From: Zhengitettix transpicula
Lineage: Eukaryota; Arthropoda; Insecta; Orthoptera; Tetrigidae
Length of the DNA: 64,000 bases
Assembly: GCA_037074705.1 (NCBI GenBank)
Contig: CM073590.1
Span: forward strand, 116,208,100-116,272,099
Direction: 5' to 3'
A model generated the notes under the pieces. It was not told where the DNA came from. It did not search any database and worked only from the letters and a program-made list of their open reading frames with translations. The position numbers and the translations under genes were made by a program. Below are positions 1-11,204 of the stretch, piece after piece; within the stretch, counting starts at the first letter, position 1; each line of letters opens with the position of its first letter.

Positions 1-382
1 AGCAGCAGGTGCAGCTCCTAATATACAAGATAATAAGGGAAAACGCCATTATACCTTGCTGCTGCCATGGGTCATTATGATAATGCAAACCCTCTTCTCT
101 ACAATGTAGCTAACTCTAATATACTATATAGAAAGTGAAAAACTGCATAACGAATAGAAAATGATAAATTCTACTATGATCTTGAATAGTTATTTTTATT
201 CATTCCATTAAACTGTTTGGTTTCTAAAAACCGGAATTTTTTTCCTACTACGCTTAGTGCCAGTGAAGTTTACAATATAATCTGACAATTATCTATTAAT
301 AAATAAAGATGAATTTAGAGTCTTTGGCTGCCGAAACACATTACGGCTACAACCGTCATAGAACATAGTTTGTAGCTCTTTC

Positions 383-387
<5 letters not shown>

Positions 388-425
<38 letters not shown>
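388..425. repeat. (TA)n microsatellite
   Basis: An uninterrupted run of alternating T and A, about 38 bases long. It lies just upstream of the Penelope-type tail at 430-540. A similar but interrupted AT run lies near the related minus-strand fragment at 36 kb. Confidence 0.95.
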
Positions 426-428
<3 letters not shown>

Positions 429-429
429 T

Positions 430-540
430 ACATTCAAAATTGTGTTTCAACTGATTACCTGAAGAAGTCCCCAAATTGTGGACGAAACGTAGTATTCAAA
501 CGAATTTTTGGTTTAATTCATTAATAACTTTTTCTGGAAT
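430..540 (+). mobile_element. Penelope-type terminal repeat fragment with hammerhead-like core
   Basis: Positions 459-491 read CTGAAGA, then a GTCC/GGAC stem around a loop, then GAAACGTA. This is the order of the catalytic core of a minimal type I hammerhead ribozyme, with a short stem III (palindrome ACGT) and a possible GUA cleavage triplet. Minimal hammerheads of this kind are known in the terminal repeats of Penelope-like elements. One extra A between CTGAAGA and the stem makes the fit imperfect. Three base pairs (TAC/GTA) flank the core as a short stem I, and the flanks contain more imperfect complementarity. No coding sequence is attached. Identity as a Penelope remnant is inferred from the core and from resemblance to the minus-strand fragment at 36 kb. 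Confidence 0.45.
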
Positions 541-1654
541 ATTGTCCGTAATGCTTATTTATTTGGAGAATATTGCCTGATTGCTATAAGATGAGGTTAT
601 TAGTCTTATACTTGAAATTACATATGTATGTGGGTGTCTATTATATATATGTGTGTGTGTGACTGTATCCATAATGTTTAATTACTTTTGACATAAGCAT
701 CTCCACTGAAAATTCTTTTGATAAATTCTTACCCTGTATCAGAACCTTGTACTGTAATTTAATGTAAAATTTCATATAATTAACTTTCTCAAGTAAATTA
801 ATACTAATGGCATTGCTGACATAAGGCTTTTATATAGTATTATTACTCTCCTTTCCTTCGGCTTAAAATATTTTTTGAGGTTCAACAAGCTCCCGATTAT
901 CTACGTTAAACAACAATTATTTTATGTATGTACGATAACTAGCAAAATACATAACATTTAATTAGACATTTGCGCTTGAATCGTGCATAAACGAATTACG
1001 GTAAGTATGCAAATAGGTGCTATATTTTGCTCGAATTCGCTTTATCATATTAGTGTAAAATTAATTACGACAAACACAGACACCAATTAGCTTATGATAT
1101 GGCACAGTAAATATTATTTGATCTCTTATTGGAGTTTTGCAGTGAAAAACAGCAACTGCAATTCTGGCCGTTCCAGTCCCTTGCACAAATTATTGCCCCC
1201 AATTACCAAAGCGATAATTATCCCGACAATGTGTCGCGTAAGTTGTTTACCTTTACACGACCGCTGCTCGTTACAGAGCAGTATTATCTCCAGAAGATAC
1301 AATTAAGATACATAAATTTTCCCGTTTTACATTGTATACGTCTATAGGGGTTGCGGGGTTTCCATTATACTTCCATTCTTGTAAGAGAAAATAGTTCTGT
1401 TAGATATGAGCCTTTCCTTTTGAGCATCTAAATTCTTCGAATCGTCTTATACGTTACCCAACTATATTATAATTAGAACTCGTTTAATTCTCTTACAGTA
1501 TACCGTGGACACTGAAGTTTTCTCGTGTTGATAAGTTACCAGGATCTAATACGAGTCTAGTATTATTATTATTTTTATCTATAGTCGCATCAATAGCGAA
1601 TATGTACTCTGTTGCATTTATCTTTGACGGGGAACTAACGAGTGGGATTTTCTA
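541..1654. other. AT-rich sequence, nothing recognised
   Basis: I see a short TG-rich run near 649-661 and otherwise AT-rich DNA. Two overlapping open frames of about 70 codons near 1094-1347 have no recognisable motif and read like chance frames. Confidence 0.5.
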
Positions 1655-1762
1655 AGTATGGAAACAGACACACACAACATCCATGCCCTCGTCGGGATTC
1701 GAACCCGTGACCTCTGTGATGCGAGACACTCACGCTGACGCCTACACCACAGGAGGTCGACG
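1655..1762 (-). mobile_element. tRNA-derived SINE head (degraded)
   Basis: Read on the minus strand, positions 1749-1737 give TGGTGTAGGCGTC, a good RNA polymerase III A box. Positions 1705-1695 give GGTTCGAATCC, a perfect B box. About 31 bases lie between them, as in tRNA genes. The stretch does not close into a clean cloverleaf with a CCA-ready acceptor stem. It continues into a non-tRNA body (GGGCATGGATG...) that is shared with related copies near 34.45 kb and 38.1 kb, so I call it a SINE and not a tRNA gene. The A and B boxes would have been its internal promoter. Confidence 0.7.
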
Positions 1763-2439
1763 AGTCTAAAATTGAATCGCATATTCTTTCTGTATTTCTC
1801 TTCTCCCCAATGCAGCAGCATATTGATTAATGTGACTGATAGGATCCAGGTTTGGTTAAAGCTGACAACGGAACTTATTGTTTTAGGATCCATGGTTAAG
1901 TCTACAGAAAATAGAATTGAGTCTCTTTTATTATATCGCATGCTTAATCGCAAGGATTTAAATAAATAATTTTTTATATTTACACTCCGTGTAACAATTA
2001 CAAGGGATATTGTTTCATATAAAAAAACTGTTATACTGTAGCGTACGAGTCCTCTTTTGAAGAATCTTGGATATATACGTTTACAATTATCTATATTTAT
2101 GGTAAGAGTAGACATTGGACAGCGAAAAAACGTTTTCACTCATATTATAAATTTTTTTATGTAAATATGAGGTTTTTGCAGAGTTAAAACTTCTTCTTCT
2201 ATGTCTGAGAATTAGTTTTGTTCGACGTCTCACGACGTGTCTAGTCTTGCATTGATTTATTCATACTTTCGTCTACTGATAAAAATAATTTTCTCAAGGT
2301 ATTTGGGTTTAAGCGGTTGTGAGGGAGGAGGACAAGAGTAGAGCAGCGGTAGTGTTTTTTTTTCAGACATTTCTTGGTAGTTTCCACCTTTTTCGAACGT
2401 TTGCAGAAAGTAGAACTGCAAATTTCCAAAATGGTGTGC
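1763..2439. other. AT-rich sequence, nothing recognised
   Basis: No repeat shared with the rest of the window and no convincing coding potential. A 173-codon minus-strand frame at 1618-2139 runs through the SINE and is not credible as a gene. Confidence 0.45.
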
Positions 2440-2925
2440 CCTGTGACGGTCGGCGAGGTGTCATGGCTGAGGATGCTGGGAGGAAGAGCGCCACGACGTC
2501 CACCTCGAAGCCCGGACCGTGGCCAGCGGAGGAGTGAGGGCCTTGTCTTGTGCGAGGGCCGGCTTTGGTGGGGGTGCGCGGTCGAAGATCATTATGTGTG
2601 GTTCCCATAGCAACCAGGGGGGGTTTGCTGATTGAAGCGCGCCTGTAATTTGGTCCACGGGTAGCGGGGTGGGGGCGGGGAGCTGGGGGCGAAGAGGGGT
2701 AAGCCGAGTGACCGGCCCCGTGTTCTTGCGTCCGACACGTCCAGTGCCGCCAACACAAATCAATAAATTACAATTGCCCGCGCGCATTCCCGGTCTCTCG
2801 GCCGGCAACCTTTTAACTCCCGCGGCGCAGACGCCGTTTCCCTGTTCCCGGCTTCCCTTCCCTTCCAAACGAATAACACCCTTTTTCGCCCCGAAGCTGT
2901 ACCGAAAGATATTCGAGTAGCTACA
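2440..2925. promoter_or_regulatory. GC- and CpG-rich island, possible promoter or enhancer
   Basis: A sharp jump in G+C and CpG content against AT-rich flanks. It holds G runs (for example GGGTAGCGGGGTGGGGGCGG), followed by an AT-core segment near 2755-2780 (AATCAATAAATTACAATTG) embedded in CpG-rich sequence. Such mixed texture is typical of cis-regulatory DNA near developmental genes. Several overlapping open frames on both strands (up to 135 codons) are expected from low stop-codon density in GC-rich sequence and carry no recognisable domain. An untranslated first exon cannot be excluded. Confidence 0.35.
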
Positions 2926-3514
2926 CCATTCTCTTTCAGTGAGTCGTAATTCTGCGAAGAATTCCCGAGGCGATCGTAATGTAAGAGATGCACTACCTTG
3001 TCTATAACCATCTTACAAAAAAAAAAAAAAAATCTCACGCGCGGAAACTCTGACATATATAATATCTGTTTCACGCCATTTTTTTCTTCTTAGGTAACAA
3101 ATCCTTAGTGCGAAATCAGAACTTCTTTTACTATTTGGAAAGCAAATTTTTGTTGAGTTTGCTACATTGCGCCTTGAATCGCAAATGACTCCGTATCGTT
3201 CGTGGTTGATCGTAAAAAATTTAGAAAATGTTAGTAGTGTTCTTATGGCAAAAGCTTTCGTCGACAGTATTTAAGGAATGGTTACTTATAGTTTTGTAGT
3301 TTCCTGTTTCTCCCTCTCTCACTTCCAAAATTCATAACATCCCCGCTGTGTAACCGAAGAATCGTTTCCTGAAATCGCATTCCATTTAAGAATTAGGGTG
3401 GTCAACGTAACTTTGCGAAATCCCAGTATTAAATTTTCTCCCAAAATTTTTACGAAACGAATGGATTTACGGACACTTTTTTTTTCATAATATCTCATAA
3501 ATCTATGTTAGAAT
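2926..3514. other. AT-rich sequence with poly-A run
   Basis: An A homopolymer of about 15 bases lies at 3017-3031. No coding or repeat family was recognised. Confidence 0.5.
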
Positions 3515-3790
3515 TAATAATAAGATAAATAGCCAAATACAGACGAAAGAAGTGATAATAAAAATACCACTGGAAACTGTTTGCTAACCGTATTGTGCGG
3601 TTGTGTCCCTCTAGGCTCTTGTATTTTTAGTGTTCGTTACGAACAAAGGTTTCCAGGAACGTTGTGTGGTATTTATATTATCACTTCTTTCGTCTGTATT
3701 TGGCTATTTTATCTTATTATTCATTTTCAAAACAGACGTATATTTTTCATTTTAATCTGTGTAGACACTGAATTAATTGTTCTTAGAAAT
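3515..3790 (+). mobile_element. Penelope tail fragment with inverted left arm
   Basis: The right part (3598-3790) matches the tail shared by the Penelope-like elements at 17-20 kb: TTGTGTCCCTCTAGGCTCTT, then ACGTTGTGTGGTATTTATAT, then a TTGGCTAT motif and an AT-rich end. The left part (about 3517-3572) is an almost perfect reverse complement of 3668-3722, so the fragment can fold into a stem of about 55 bp with a loop of about 95 bases. The hammerhead core is degraded (GTTACGA in place of CTGATGA, GGAACGTT in place of GAAACGTT). Partial inverted terminal copies are typical of Penelope-like insertions. Confidence 0.6.
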
Positions 3791-3899
3791 AATATGACAC
3801 AGTATTGATTGAATATTTTTGTCACTCATTTTATTTATTAATCCGGTAAAGTTTTTCACAGAAAATGGTATATATTTCCAAAAATTCGATTCCTCGCGT

Positions 3900-3960
3900 A
3901 TTACTTTTTTTTTCAGTTAATGGTAACGTTAACAACTTGGTCATTGGCGACCCATAAATA
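3900..3960 (-). mobile_element. Short LINE 3'-UTR remnant
   Basis: The stretch around CTTGGTCATTGGCGACCC resembles CTGTTGGTTATTGGCGACCC at about 13605-13626, which is the 3' untranslated end of the I-like LINE. Both are preceded by a T-rich run, as expected for a poly-A tail read on the opposite strand. The match is short and this call is tentative. Confidence 0.35.
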
Positions 3961-5479
3961 AATTGCAAATAGTGCTTATTTACATAAGTATATAGCGATT
4001 CACATTCATTCCAATAATATATATACAATTGAACAGAAATTACAATTTGAATGCAATTCCGAGCCGAGTAGTGAGACTTAGATTCGTTTCAAGAATTGAA
4101 TGATTGAAGCCCGGCCAGTACCTCTATTACATAGAGCAGAAACGAAATATATCGATACTGGTACGGTTAACTTCTTTGTACTTCTTGCTGTGAGTCGTAA
4201 ATGGTCAAATAACTCGCCGGGTAACAAAAGTACTCCAATTGCTTTCACGTAATCATTTTTAGAAAATAAAACCCTTTACCCGTCGCTGTTGTCAAAAGTA
4301 AACGTAACGTGAGGAATGTAGTGTCCTCGAAATTTCTGGAATCGAATTCGGCGAATTTACTGCTTCCCACCATTTATCATTCCCCAAATGTGTCTCCGCC
4401 CGTATCGATCGATGTCGCAAAGAGATAATTGTGTTACAAGTGCGGAATACGAGCCACCTAGACGTGGTCATTTACAGTATTGAAAACACAAGGAAAAACC
4501 CTGCTCGAATAAGTGTGAGTTACGACTCGGATTCGTTTACAAATCGTCTGACGTTTGTTGACATATCAATAACAATGACAATGAAAATTGTTATTAAATC
4601 GGTATCGCTACCTTGCCGGGCATTTCGGATAAGAACAAAGCGTCGAGCATTGAAGTTCTGGAACACGTGTTTTCTTAAGCGCCGATAGAAGTTCTTAGTT
4701 CTTGCTTTAACAATTTTTAGGGCATTTCCAACACAGAATTCCTTGCAATTTGTGTCTGTATGACTATGAATAAATGGGATCTCCGTCACGCTCACTAAAT
4801 AATATTCATGCGCGAAATAGATTTTATCAGCTATTTCAAACCATTTTCACAAAGAAATATTCTGCATTACCGAGAATCAGATCCAACCACTCGGATTTAA
4901 CTCACTCGTACCTTTTCTCTAACTACAATCCCCCCCCCCCCCTCCCCAATGTGAATGTGGTGAAGCACAACTTTCAATTATGCATTTAGTAACCTAAAGC
5001 AAGATATTTGACTCTCAACGGCTCTCCGTCGTCGAGAACGCAAACATAGAAGAATTAAACAATTCATGCGATGTGGAAAAAAACCTAATACGTTATTTCA
5101 AAGTCATTAATTTATTTCTTAAACTATGAGCAGCTATTATATATATCAACTTAACCAGGTACTAGTTTGTAAGGAAAAAACATTGTATAAGTAACCTTCA
5201 CTTAACCAGGTAGTCGTTAATTAACACTGTAGTAGATGCGACTTAAAATAAAGATAATATATTAAAAAATAAAGACCGCTTGTCTTACTTATGTATGATC
5301 CTGTTCGTTCCTTTTAAAAATCTCGTCCTCCGACAGCAGTTTTTATTCTTTCTCACTGTCATACCCGATTTACTATATTATGCACATTACGCCCGCAATT
5401 CAAGCAGTTCAGGATGGGATGACTTCTTGTTCTGGATTTTCCTCATCCGGGCTTTAAACCAGGGATTGAAAATGAGGTT
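3961..5479. other. Unrecognised sequence
   Basis: Mostly unique-looking. It contains a C-rich run at 4930-4941 and two direct copies of CTTAACCAGGTA near 5152 and 5202. Open frames at 4431-4688 and 4520-4795 overlap each other on opposite strands and show no domain. Confidence 0.4.
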
Positions 5480-5885
5480 CCCATAAGCCGTGACACCTAC
5501 TGCGGATTTGAGCAGTGAATGTCGCACACGTTGGGCATACGGTAGAGTTGTTCCTTGATGTTATTGGGCCTGTCGGCCAGCTGCCCTCCAAATCCCGTCG
5601 ATGCATGGAGTTTGGCATGCTGCGTCTCCACAGTGGACCCAGGATCCGACAAGGGTCAAGCACCAAGAGCCTGACCTACGTGATTCAGATTTCTCTAGGG
5701 TTTCTTCTACATCATTTTAGGATAATTCTGTGTAGGATCCTTAAAATGCAGTCCTGAGGCCCCAGTCACCCCTTCGCTACCTTTTATACCTTCCGATCCC
5801 AGTTTCTCCGCTCCTCTCTATGTAATTAAAGGGGACAATCATCAAAGCGGATAACCCTCATGTAGTCCGTCGCTCCTTCTTCAAT
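5480..5885 (+). repeat. HR1 repeat, diverged copy
   Basis: HR1 is my name for a unit of about 350 bp found eight times in this window. Landmarks seen here in order are TCGGCCAGCTGCC, a diverged GACCTACGTGATTCAG, TTTCTCTAGGG, TAGGATCCTTAAAATG, GGCCCCAGTCACCCCTTCGCTACCTT, AAAGGGGACAATC and GGATAACCCTCATGTAGTC. This copy is the most diverged of the plus-strand set. HR1 has no open frame, and I do not recognise the family. Confidence 0.75.
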
Positions 5886-8800
5886 GAGCGTTATTACTCG
5901 CTATTAAAGCCAACTTAATTTTCAGTGTCTATGGAGTATCACTTTATCTATTTTTTTACTTATTTCTACTTTGATTTATGCTGCTTTTCGTTCAGAATAT
6001 ATTTCATTTTCACACCAAGGAACGGTCCAAAATATTTTTGAATAGCACATATAATGAAGAACCTGCCACAAATATTATATCCCTGCGTAAGACATTGATC
6101 GAAGCTAATTTCGTAAATGTACTTCTTTCAACTGAACTACTTTAAGTTTGCTCTAGATATTGGTTGACAATCAACTCTGTCGTCACAAAGTTTCTTACCG
6201 AATTCCTATAGGGTAATCGTATACTGTATAGATTTTCTGTGGAATTCTAAATGATAATTTCTACAGTGATAATTTTTATCATTATATTACCTCCTTCGAT
6301 TTTAATATCTTAGATCCTAGGAACATGTCGGATGTTTTTCAGTCACATTCCATACAATTCTGACCCATGCATATACGATAAATATGCCTATTTGTTTATA
6401 ATTGTATGTACAAATAGATAAGAGCGTTTGTGTTTCGTCGTTACAAACGTAATACGTTACCGCAATCTGTTCCTATCTCGAATTGTTCGTAAACCTAAAT
6501 CTATTTTTCTCCTTCAATGAGATATAACCACAACTAATCTGTTTCAGTCCCACAAACACGGAAAATGTTTTGGTCGTTCAGTGTATTTTATTGAATAACA
6601 TATGTACAATGAAATATTAATTTTTTTATCATTTTCCACTGATATTTTTAGCTGGGTCTTACCGGACCAAAAAAGCAATACGAGGATAATTATCTCTGTT
6701 AATTTGCAAAATTTTCTTGAAATGTGGATAACACTGTAATTCAAAGTGTTATCGCTCTATTTAATACAAATTTGTTAGGGTGGTGTTTCCAAAACTGTCC
6801 TGTACCTCACTCTAACTACATATCCTGCACCACATATTCATCCTCTGATAAATGCTCTACTTTTAGGTCCTTTATTTCCTCATTCTGAAACTAAATACGT
6901 TCTTCAGTGGTGAGTTCATCAATGGATGACAGATCCAGACCGTAACCCGATCATAACAAGTTATAAAAAAGCTTTGTCTGTGAGAGGCGGAGGAGGAAGA
7001 AGCGGGGCTAAAAGTTGGCAGTAATTTAAGAACAGAGTTAGCAGCTTGCGTTCATACGTTGAATTTGCGTTCGTAACACGAGGGAGGATTTGTTTCCAAA
7101 AATTGTTCGTAGCTTGAGGGTCCACTATCTATATAATGATCCAGAGAATAGAAACAACAATGGCGAAAGATTCTGAGTATCAATTATGATAGTATAATGG
7201 ACCACGAAATATATTATTAATTGGGTACGATGACTGTATAACATGCGATTAACCTTGAAAAACGACAATCTTATACTGTCCGAACGTTACAAACGATGAG
7301 AGAACTGGCTCAAATTTATGAACGTGGAAAATCGGACCGAGCTTCTTGTTGTTAAAAACGACTCGAGTCTTACTGGCTCTGTATAATAAAAACAGGATGA
7401 CATTAAAATTTATCTTGGCGAACACGGTTCCACGTACGTGGGAAGGAATAAAAATCCCCCGCTTTCACAAACGGAAGTCAGTTGTTGGCTGAGAGGGGAA
7501 TATGATAGTCAACAGATAGTTGTAGAGACAGAAGTAATGATTTAGTCATATAGAGAAGAGGGCAGATCATGGTAGAGAGAAAAAGACGGGAAAGCTTTTT
7601 TACAGTAAATATAAGAGAGTAAATAAATGGTGAGGAGAATCAAGTTGAAAGTGCGGAAGGTGATCCAAGCGTGTCCAGAATTGTGGGACCATCTAAGTGT
7701 GGAGTATGGCCGCCCAACCCGACACGACAATAACAGACAATAACAGTATTCTCAGGAATACTGTCTACAAATAGCTACAAATAAATTAAACGAATCTACA
7801 AGAATTGCTGATGTTCATATTGTACAGGGTCACAATCAATTAGTGATTAGATTAATATTAAACTCAGAGTCAAACTAAAGCAATGAGTATTAGCAACTCA
7901 AGGACCCACACAATACGGAAATAGTTGTGATGATGTGCAAGCAGTGACATAATTAGATACTCAGAATTACCAAGGATTGAGGAACCAAGAAAATAATAAA
8001 AGAAGGATATTACAGGATAAATGAGCATTTTCCAATGATAAAACTCTATTAGTCTCCAACATTGAAATTGGATTTCAGCTCCAGATTCTCAAATCGTGAA
8101 GTAGACGATGGTATCGATTGGAAAAGGGACAATTGTAAAACTTTAAAGAGGCATATTGGAATATTTTGAATTATGGCTGTACAAATACTCTTTGTTAAGC
8201 AAAGTAACTAGAAATTTTGAGAAAAAGAGAAACCTTTACATCGCATTAACAATTGGTGGAGTGGAAAAATATTAGGTGAATGCCGAGATCACAGAGTATA
8301 GATAAAATAATTTCAAGAATCAGATGATGGAAAATGCTAATATCTGAAGAGACAGGCCTAGGAATAGACAACAGACCAGTCACTAAACTGATTAAAATTC
8401 AATTACAAAGACACACCAATAGGATACAACGAAATTTAAACGAAAATAAATTAACGATACACATTTAAGATCTAAAAAAATTGTTATGAAACCTGCCTAT
8501 AAGGACATTAATTAGCCATTTGTGTTCTTTTAAATCAAGTTAAGCCATTAGCATAATTTGTAAATGTATTAGGAAGCATTAAAAATAATTCCGACACCTA
8601 AAATTTATTTAGGTGTGTATATTTCATTTTAATTTTTCGCGGGTATTCAAAACACTGCTGTTTAGGTGGTTCACGAGAAAAGAACTCCAATAACTGGATT
8701 TGCAGAGTTCAATTTATGATTAGACTTTAATACATTTTTTGATGATTTTTTTACTGGTCTAAAAACACCAAAATTCGAGAGAAAGTGAACATGTTTGTAC

Positions 8801-9689
8801 GATTTTTTGTACATGTAAATCACATAAGCAGAGAGCTACGCCTGCTTCCAGAAGACTAATTTCTGTTTTTGTAACACTTTTTTTTCAGGTGGGATGATAC
8901 TGCTATTGTATATAAATATTGCACCTTAACCTTGGAGGAACCGCGTGCTGTTATGTCTCATAAAGCAGTTGCTGTAAATTTTTTGAGGATATGCAACCAA
9001 TCAGACACTACGACCAGTTCAGTTTTGACGATTGACTTGGAAAAATTCATAGGATCCATAAATTAAACATTTGGCGACATTCCTGATCGACATAAGCTGT
9101 GACGACATTTACAACGTAGGACCACTGGACGACGTCCCAAAATGTAGAAATACTTCTATCACAACAGTTTAACTAAATTCAGTATTGTCAATAAAATTCT
9201 TTATAACTTTTTAATAATCCAAACCACAAGTTTTATTATTTAATAACTGTTAGACAATGATTTACCAATATCACATTCAGGATGAAGCACTTCAGAAAAT
9301 TAAATATCACGTTATTGAAGAAAATGTAAGAACGGTATTTGAGTAACCTGTGTGGCCGCAATTAGAGACAGAACATTTAAAAGAAATGATGTATGTGTCA
9401 TACAAGTATAAATCAGGAACCAATTTGTCTGTAAAACAGAGGATCCCGAATTTAATAAGGATGTGTGTCAATCTTGTAACGGTGATTGAAGGCTTCCGGG
9501 ATGTAACCCGTATTTTAAGTTTTCTTTTTTGCCCAGTCAGATTGTTGGCAGCGTGAACATACTAAGTGGTGAGGTCGAAGCTGAAAATTACAGGTAAAGA
9601 AAATCAACCCGTAAGTTTAAATGAGACGAGTCCTGTGGTTAGCCTTCAGCTACGATGTAATTGCTGCGGAATCTGAATGCTCGTTGTAG
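5886..9689. other. Long AT-rich stretch, nothing recognised
   Basis: No motif-bearing open frame and no repeat shared with other parts of the window was found. A purine-rich patch lies near 6980-7010. The stretch 7540-8500 is rich in short A/G-rich words and may be an ancient transposon, but I could not tie it to a family. Confidence 0.4.
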
Positions 9690-10340
9690 GTTAACCGCAG
9701 GCCGCATTTTTAGCGATTGTTTCACACAAAATCATGCAGGTAACATCTTAAACGTAAGTTATGAACAACTGTTTTCGTGACTTGTGAGTAGAGTGTCCTT
9801 CTGCAGGTAGAATCTTTCAGCTATTATTTAACGGGCGCGATTAATGCAGGTGACTGTAATATCGCAGCCACATTACGAAGCACAATGCAGCGCTGCGGGA
9901 CAATGTGATACAATATGCTGGCTATGCAATTGCCCCCTCCCCCGCCTCTCCCACAGCCATCATTAGCCGCCGCGTTGTCCCGCTATTTATTTGATTAGTA
10001 TTTTGTTTGACATTCATTTGTCAACTCTTTTCACACGGCGCATCCCCACGTTCGTACAGCTATTGCCAGCCAACGATTTCCCCTTCATCCCGACTGCTGC
10101 CTATCTAGAAGCTGCGATTTATTCCCCACGGTGTTGACAAATTAAGTTGGTTTGTTAGCTTCCATAAATAACGTAAAGAAAGAGCTGAGTTTGCTTAACC
10201 CCTCCCTTTCACTTCTTTCCCGCTTCTGCGGAACCCTTTGCCTCGGCTTCCCCCAACTTCCCTCTCATCGCCGCAACGCCATCTTCCCCGTGATTCTAAA
10301 GCTCACACTCCAACTTTACGCGAAGGAGCAAATAAAATAA
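9690..10340. promoter_or_regulatory. Enhancer-like GC-rich block
   Basis: From about 9830 the sequence becomes GC- and CpG-rich while keeping homeodomain-type cores: GCGATTAATGCAGG near 9838, TTTGATTAGTATTTTG near 9988 and TTGACAAATTAAGT near 10134. It also holds C-rich tracts (CCCCCTCCCCCGCC near 9933). A 62-codon frame at 10152-10340 has no domain. The combination suggests a conserved non-coding regulatory module. This is inference from texture, not from alignment. Confidence 0.3.
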
Positions 10341-10900
10341 AAGACAGGCGCTGCTCTTACTTTTAAATTGGCCGTTATCTTGTTAACAGAGATGTCTCAA
10401 GTTGTCGGCGTTCTACTGCTCTGCCTGAAAACATCTATTCCGTGCGGATCGTATTGCGTTCGGGGGATACTCCAAAAATGTAACTATCACTTAACTGTGT
10501 GCAAAGAAATATAATACCATAATAAGCAAAATTATGATGTATTTTTTATAATAAAGTGAACAACACTTCAACTGATTTATAAACGTTACAGTCAATAAAA
10601 TAAATAATAATTTACACTAGGATGTAAAATATTTTCTTCTATTTCCCAATTTAAGTGTTAGTTCTATAACGTTGTATTAGACGCTTTAAACGTTCAATTA
10701 ATGAATAGTAATTTCATATAGTTATATCTCAAAACCCCTCTTCGTAGTGTCTCAAAAATTTAAAATTTATTGTAATTAAGATCATACTATTTGTCGACAA
10801 ATAATTGTGGTAAACTATAAATATACGTCCCGTTTGAAAATTAATAATAATAAAAATAGGCAAATACAGGCAAAAGGCGGTAGGTGGTAAAGCTTGTTCC
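10341..10900. other. AT-rich sequence, nothing recognised
   Basis: No coding signal or shared repeat seen, apart from a weak resemblance of 10840-10880 to the AGGCAAATACAG end of Penelope tails. Confidence 0.35.
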
Positions 10901-10902
10901 TC

Positions 10903-10939
10903 TCTCTCTCTCTCTCTTTTTTTTTTTGGGGGGGGGGGG
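10903..10939. repeat. (TC)n then T and G homopolymer runs
   Basis: A (CT)n run is followed directly by about 11 T and about 13 G. It abuts the start of a minus-strand HR1 copy. Confidence 0.9.
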
Positions 10940-11192
10940 TAACAGGCTACATGAGGGTAATCCACATAGTGGCAACTCCCCTTTAATAGCATAGGAAGGG
11001 ATTTGAAAGGTGGGATGCGGAAGGGTAGTGGAAGGTAGCCAAGGGTTAACTAGGGCCCCCAGGCTATATTTTAAGGATCCTACCCGGCATTCGCCTAAAG
11101 AAATGCAGGGAAAGCCCTAGAAAAACCTGCATCAGGTAGGTTGGGCATTGGGTACTTGTCCCACGCCCTTCCGATAGCGGGAGAAGATTTCT
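10940..11192 (-). repeat. HR1 repeat copy
   Basis: On the minus strand the HR1 landmarks appear in order: the GGAAGGGCGTGGGACAAGTA region, CCTACCTGATGCAGG, CCCTGCATTTC, AGGATCCTTAAAATATAGCC, CTTGGCTACCTTCC, CTATTAAAGGGGAGTTGCC and CATGTAGCCTGTTACC. ATGCAGG at 11103-11109 pairs with CCTGCAT at 11126-11132, giving the central hairpin typical of the family. The left half of the unit is missing. Confidence 0.85.
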
Positions 11193-11204
11193 TCACGTGC
11201 TAAT

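Noticed and set aside
1680..1762. Functional tRNA gene
   Set aside because: The A and B boxes are good, but no clean acceptor stem or anticodon arm is visible and the downstream body is shared with other repeats, so it is a SINE.
1618..2139. 173-codon minus-strand open frame
   Set aside because: It runs through the SINE head with its A and B boxes and shows no protein motif; a chance frame.
2363..2868. Two overlapping minus-strand frames of 131 and 135 codons in the GC-rich island
   Set aside because: Frames are open on several strands at once because stops are rare in GC-rich DNA; low-complexity Pro/Arg composition and no domain.
7540..8500. Degenerate transposon or LINE ORF1
   Set aside because: Some word texture suggests an old element but no motif or second copy could be found.
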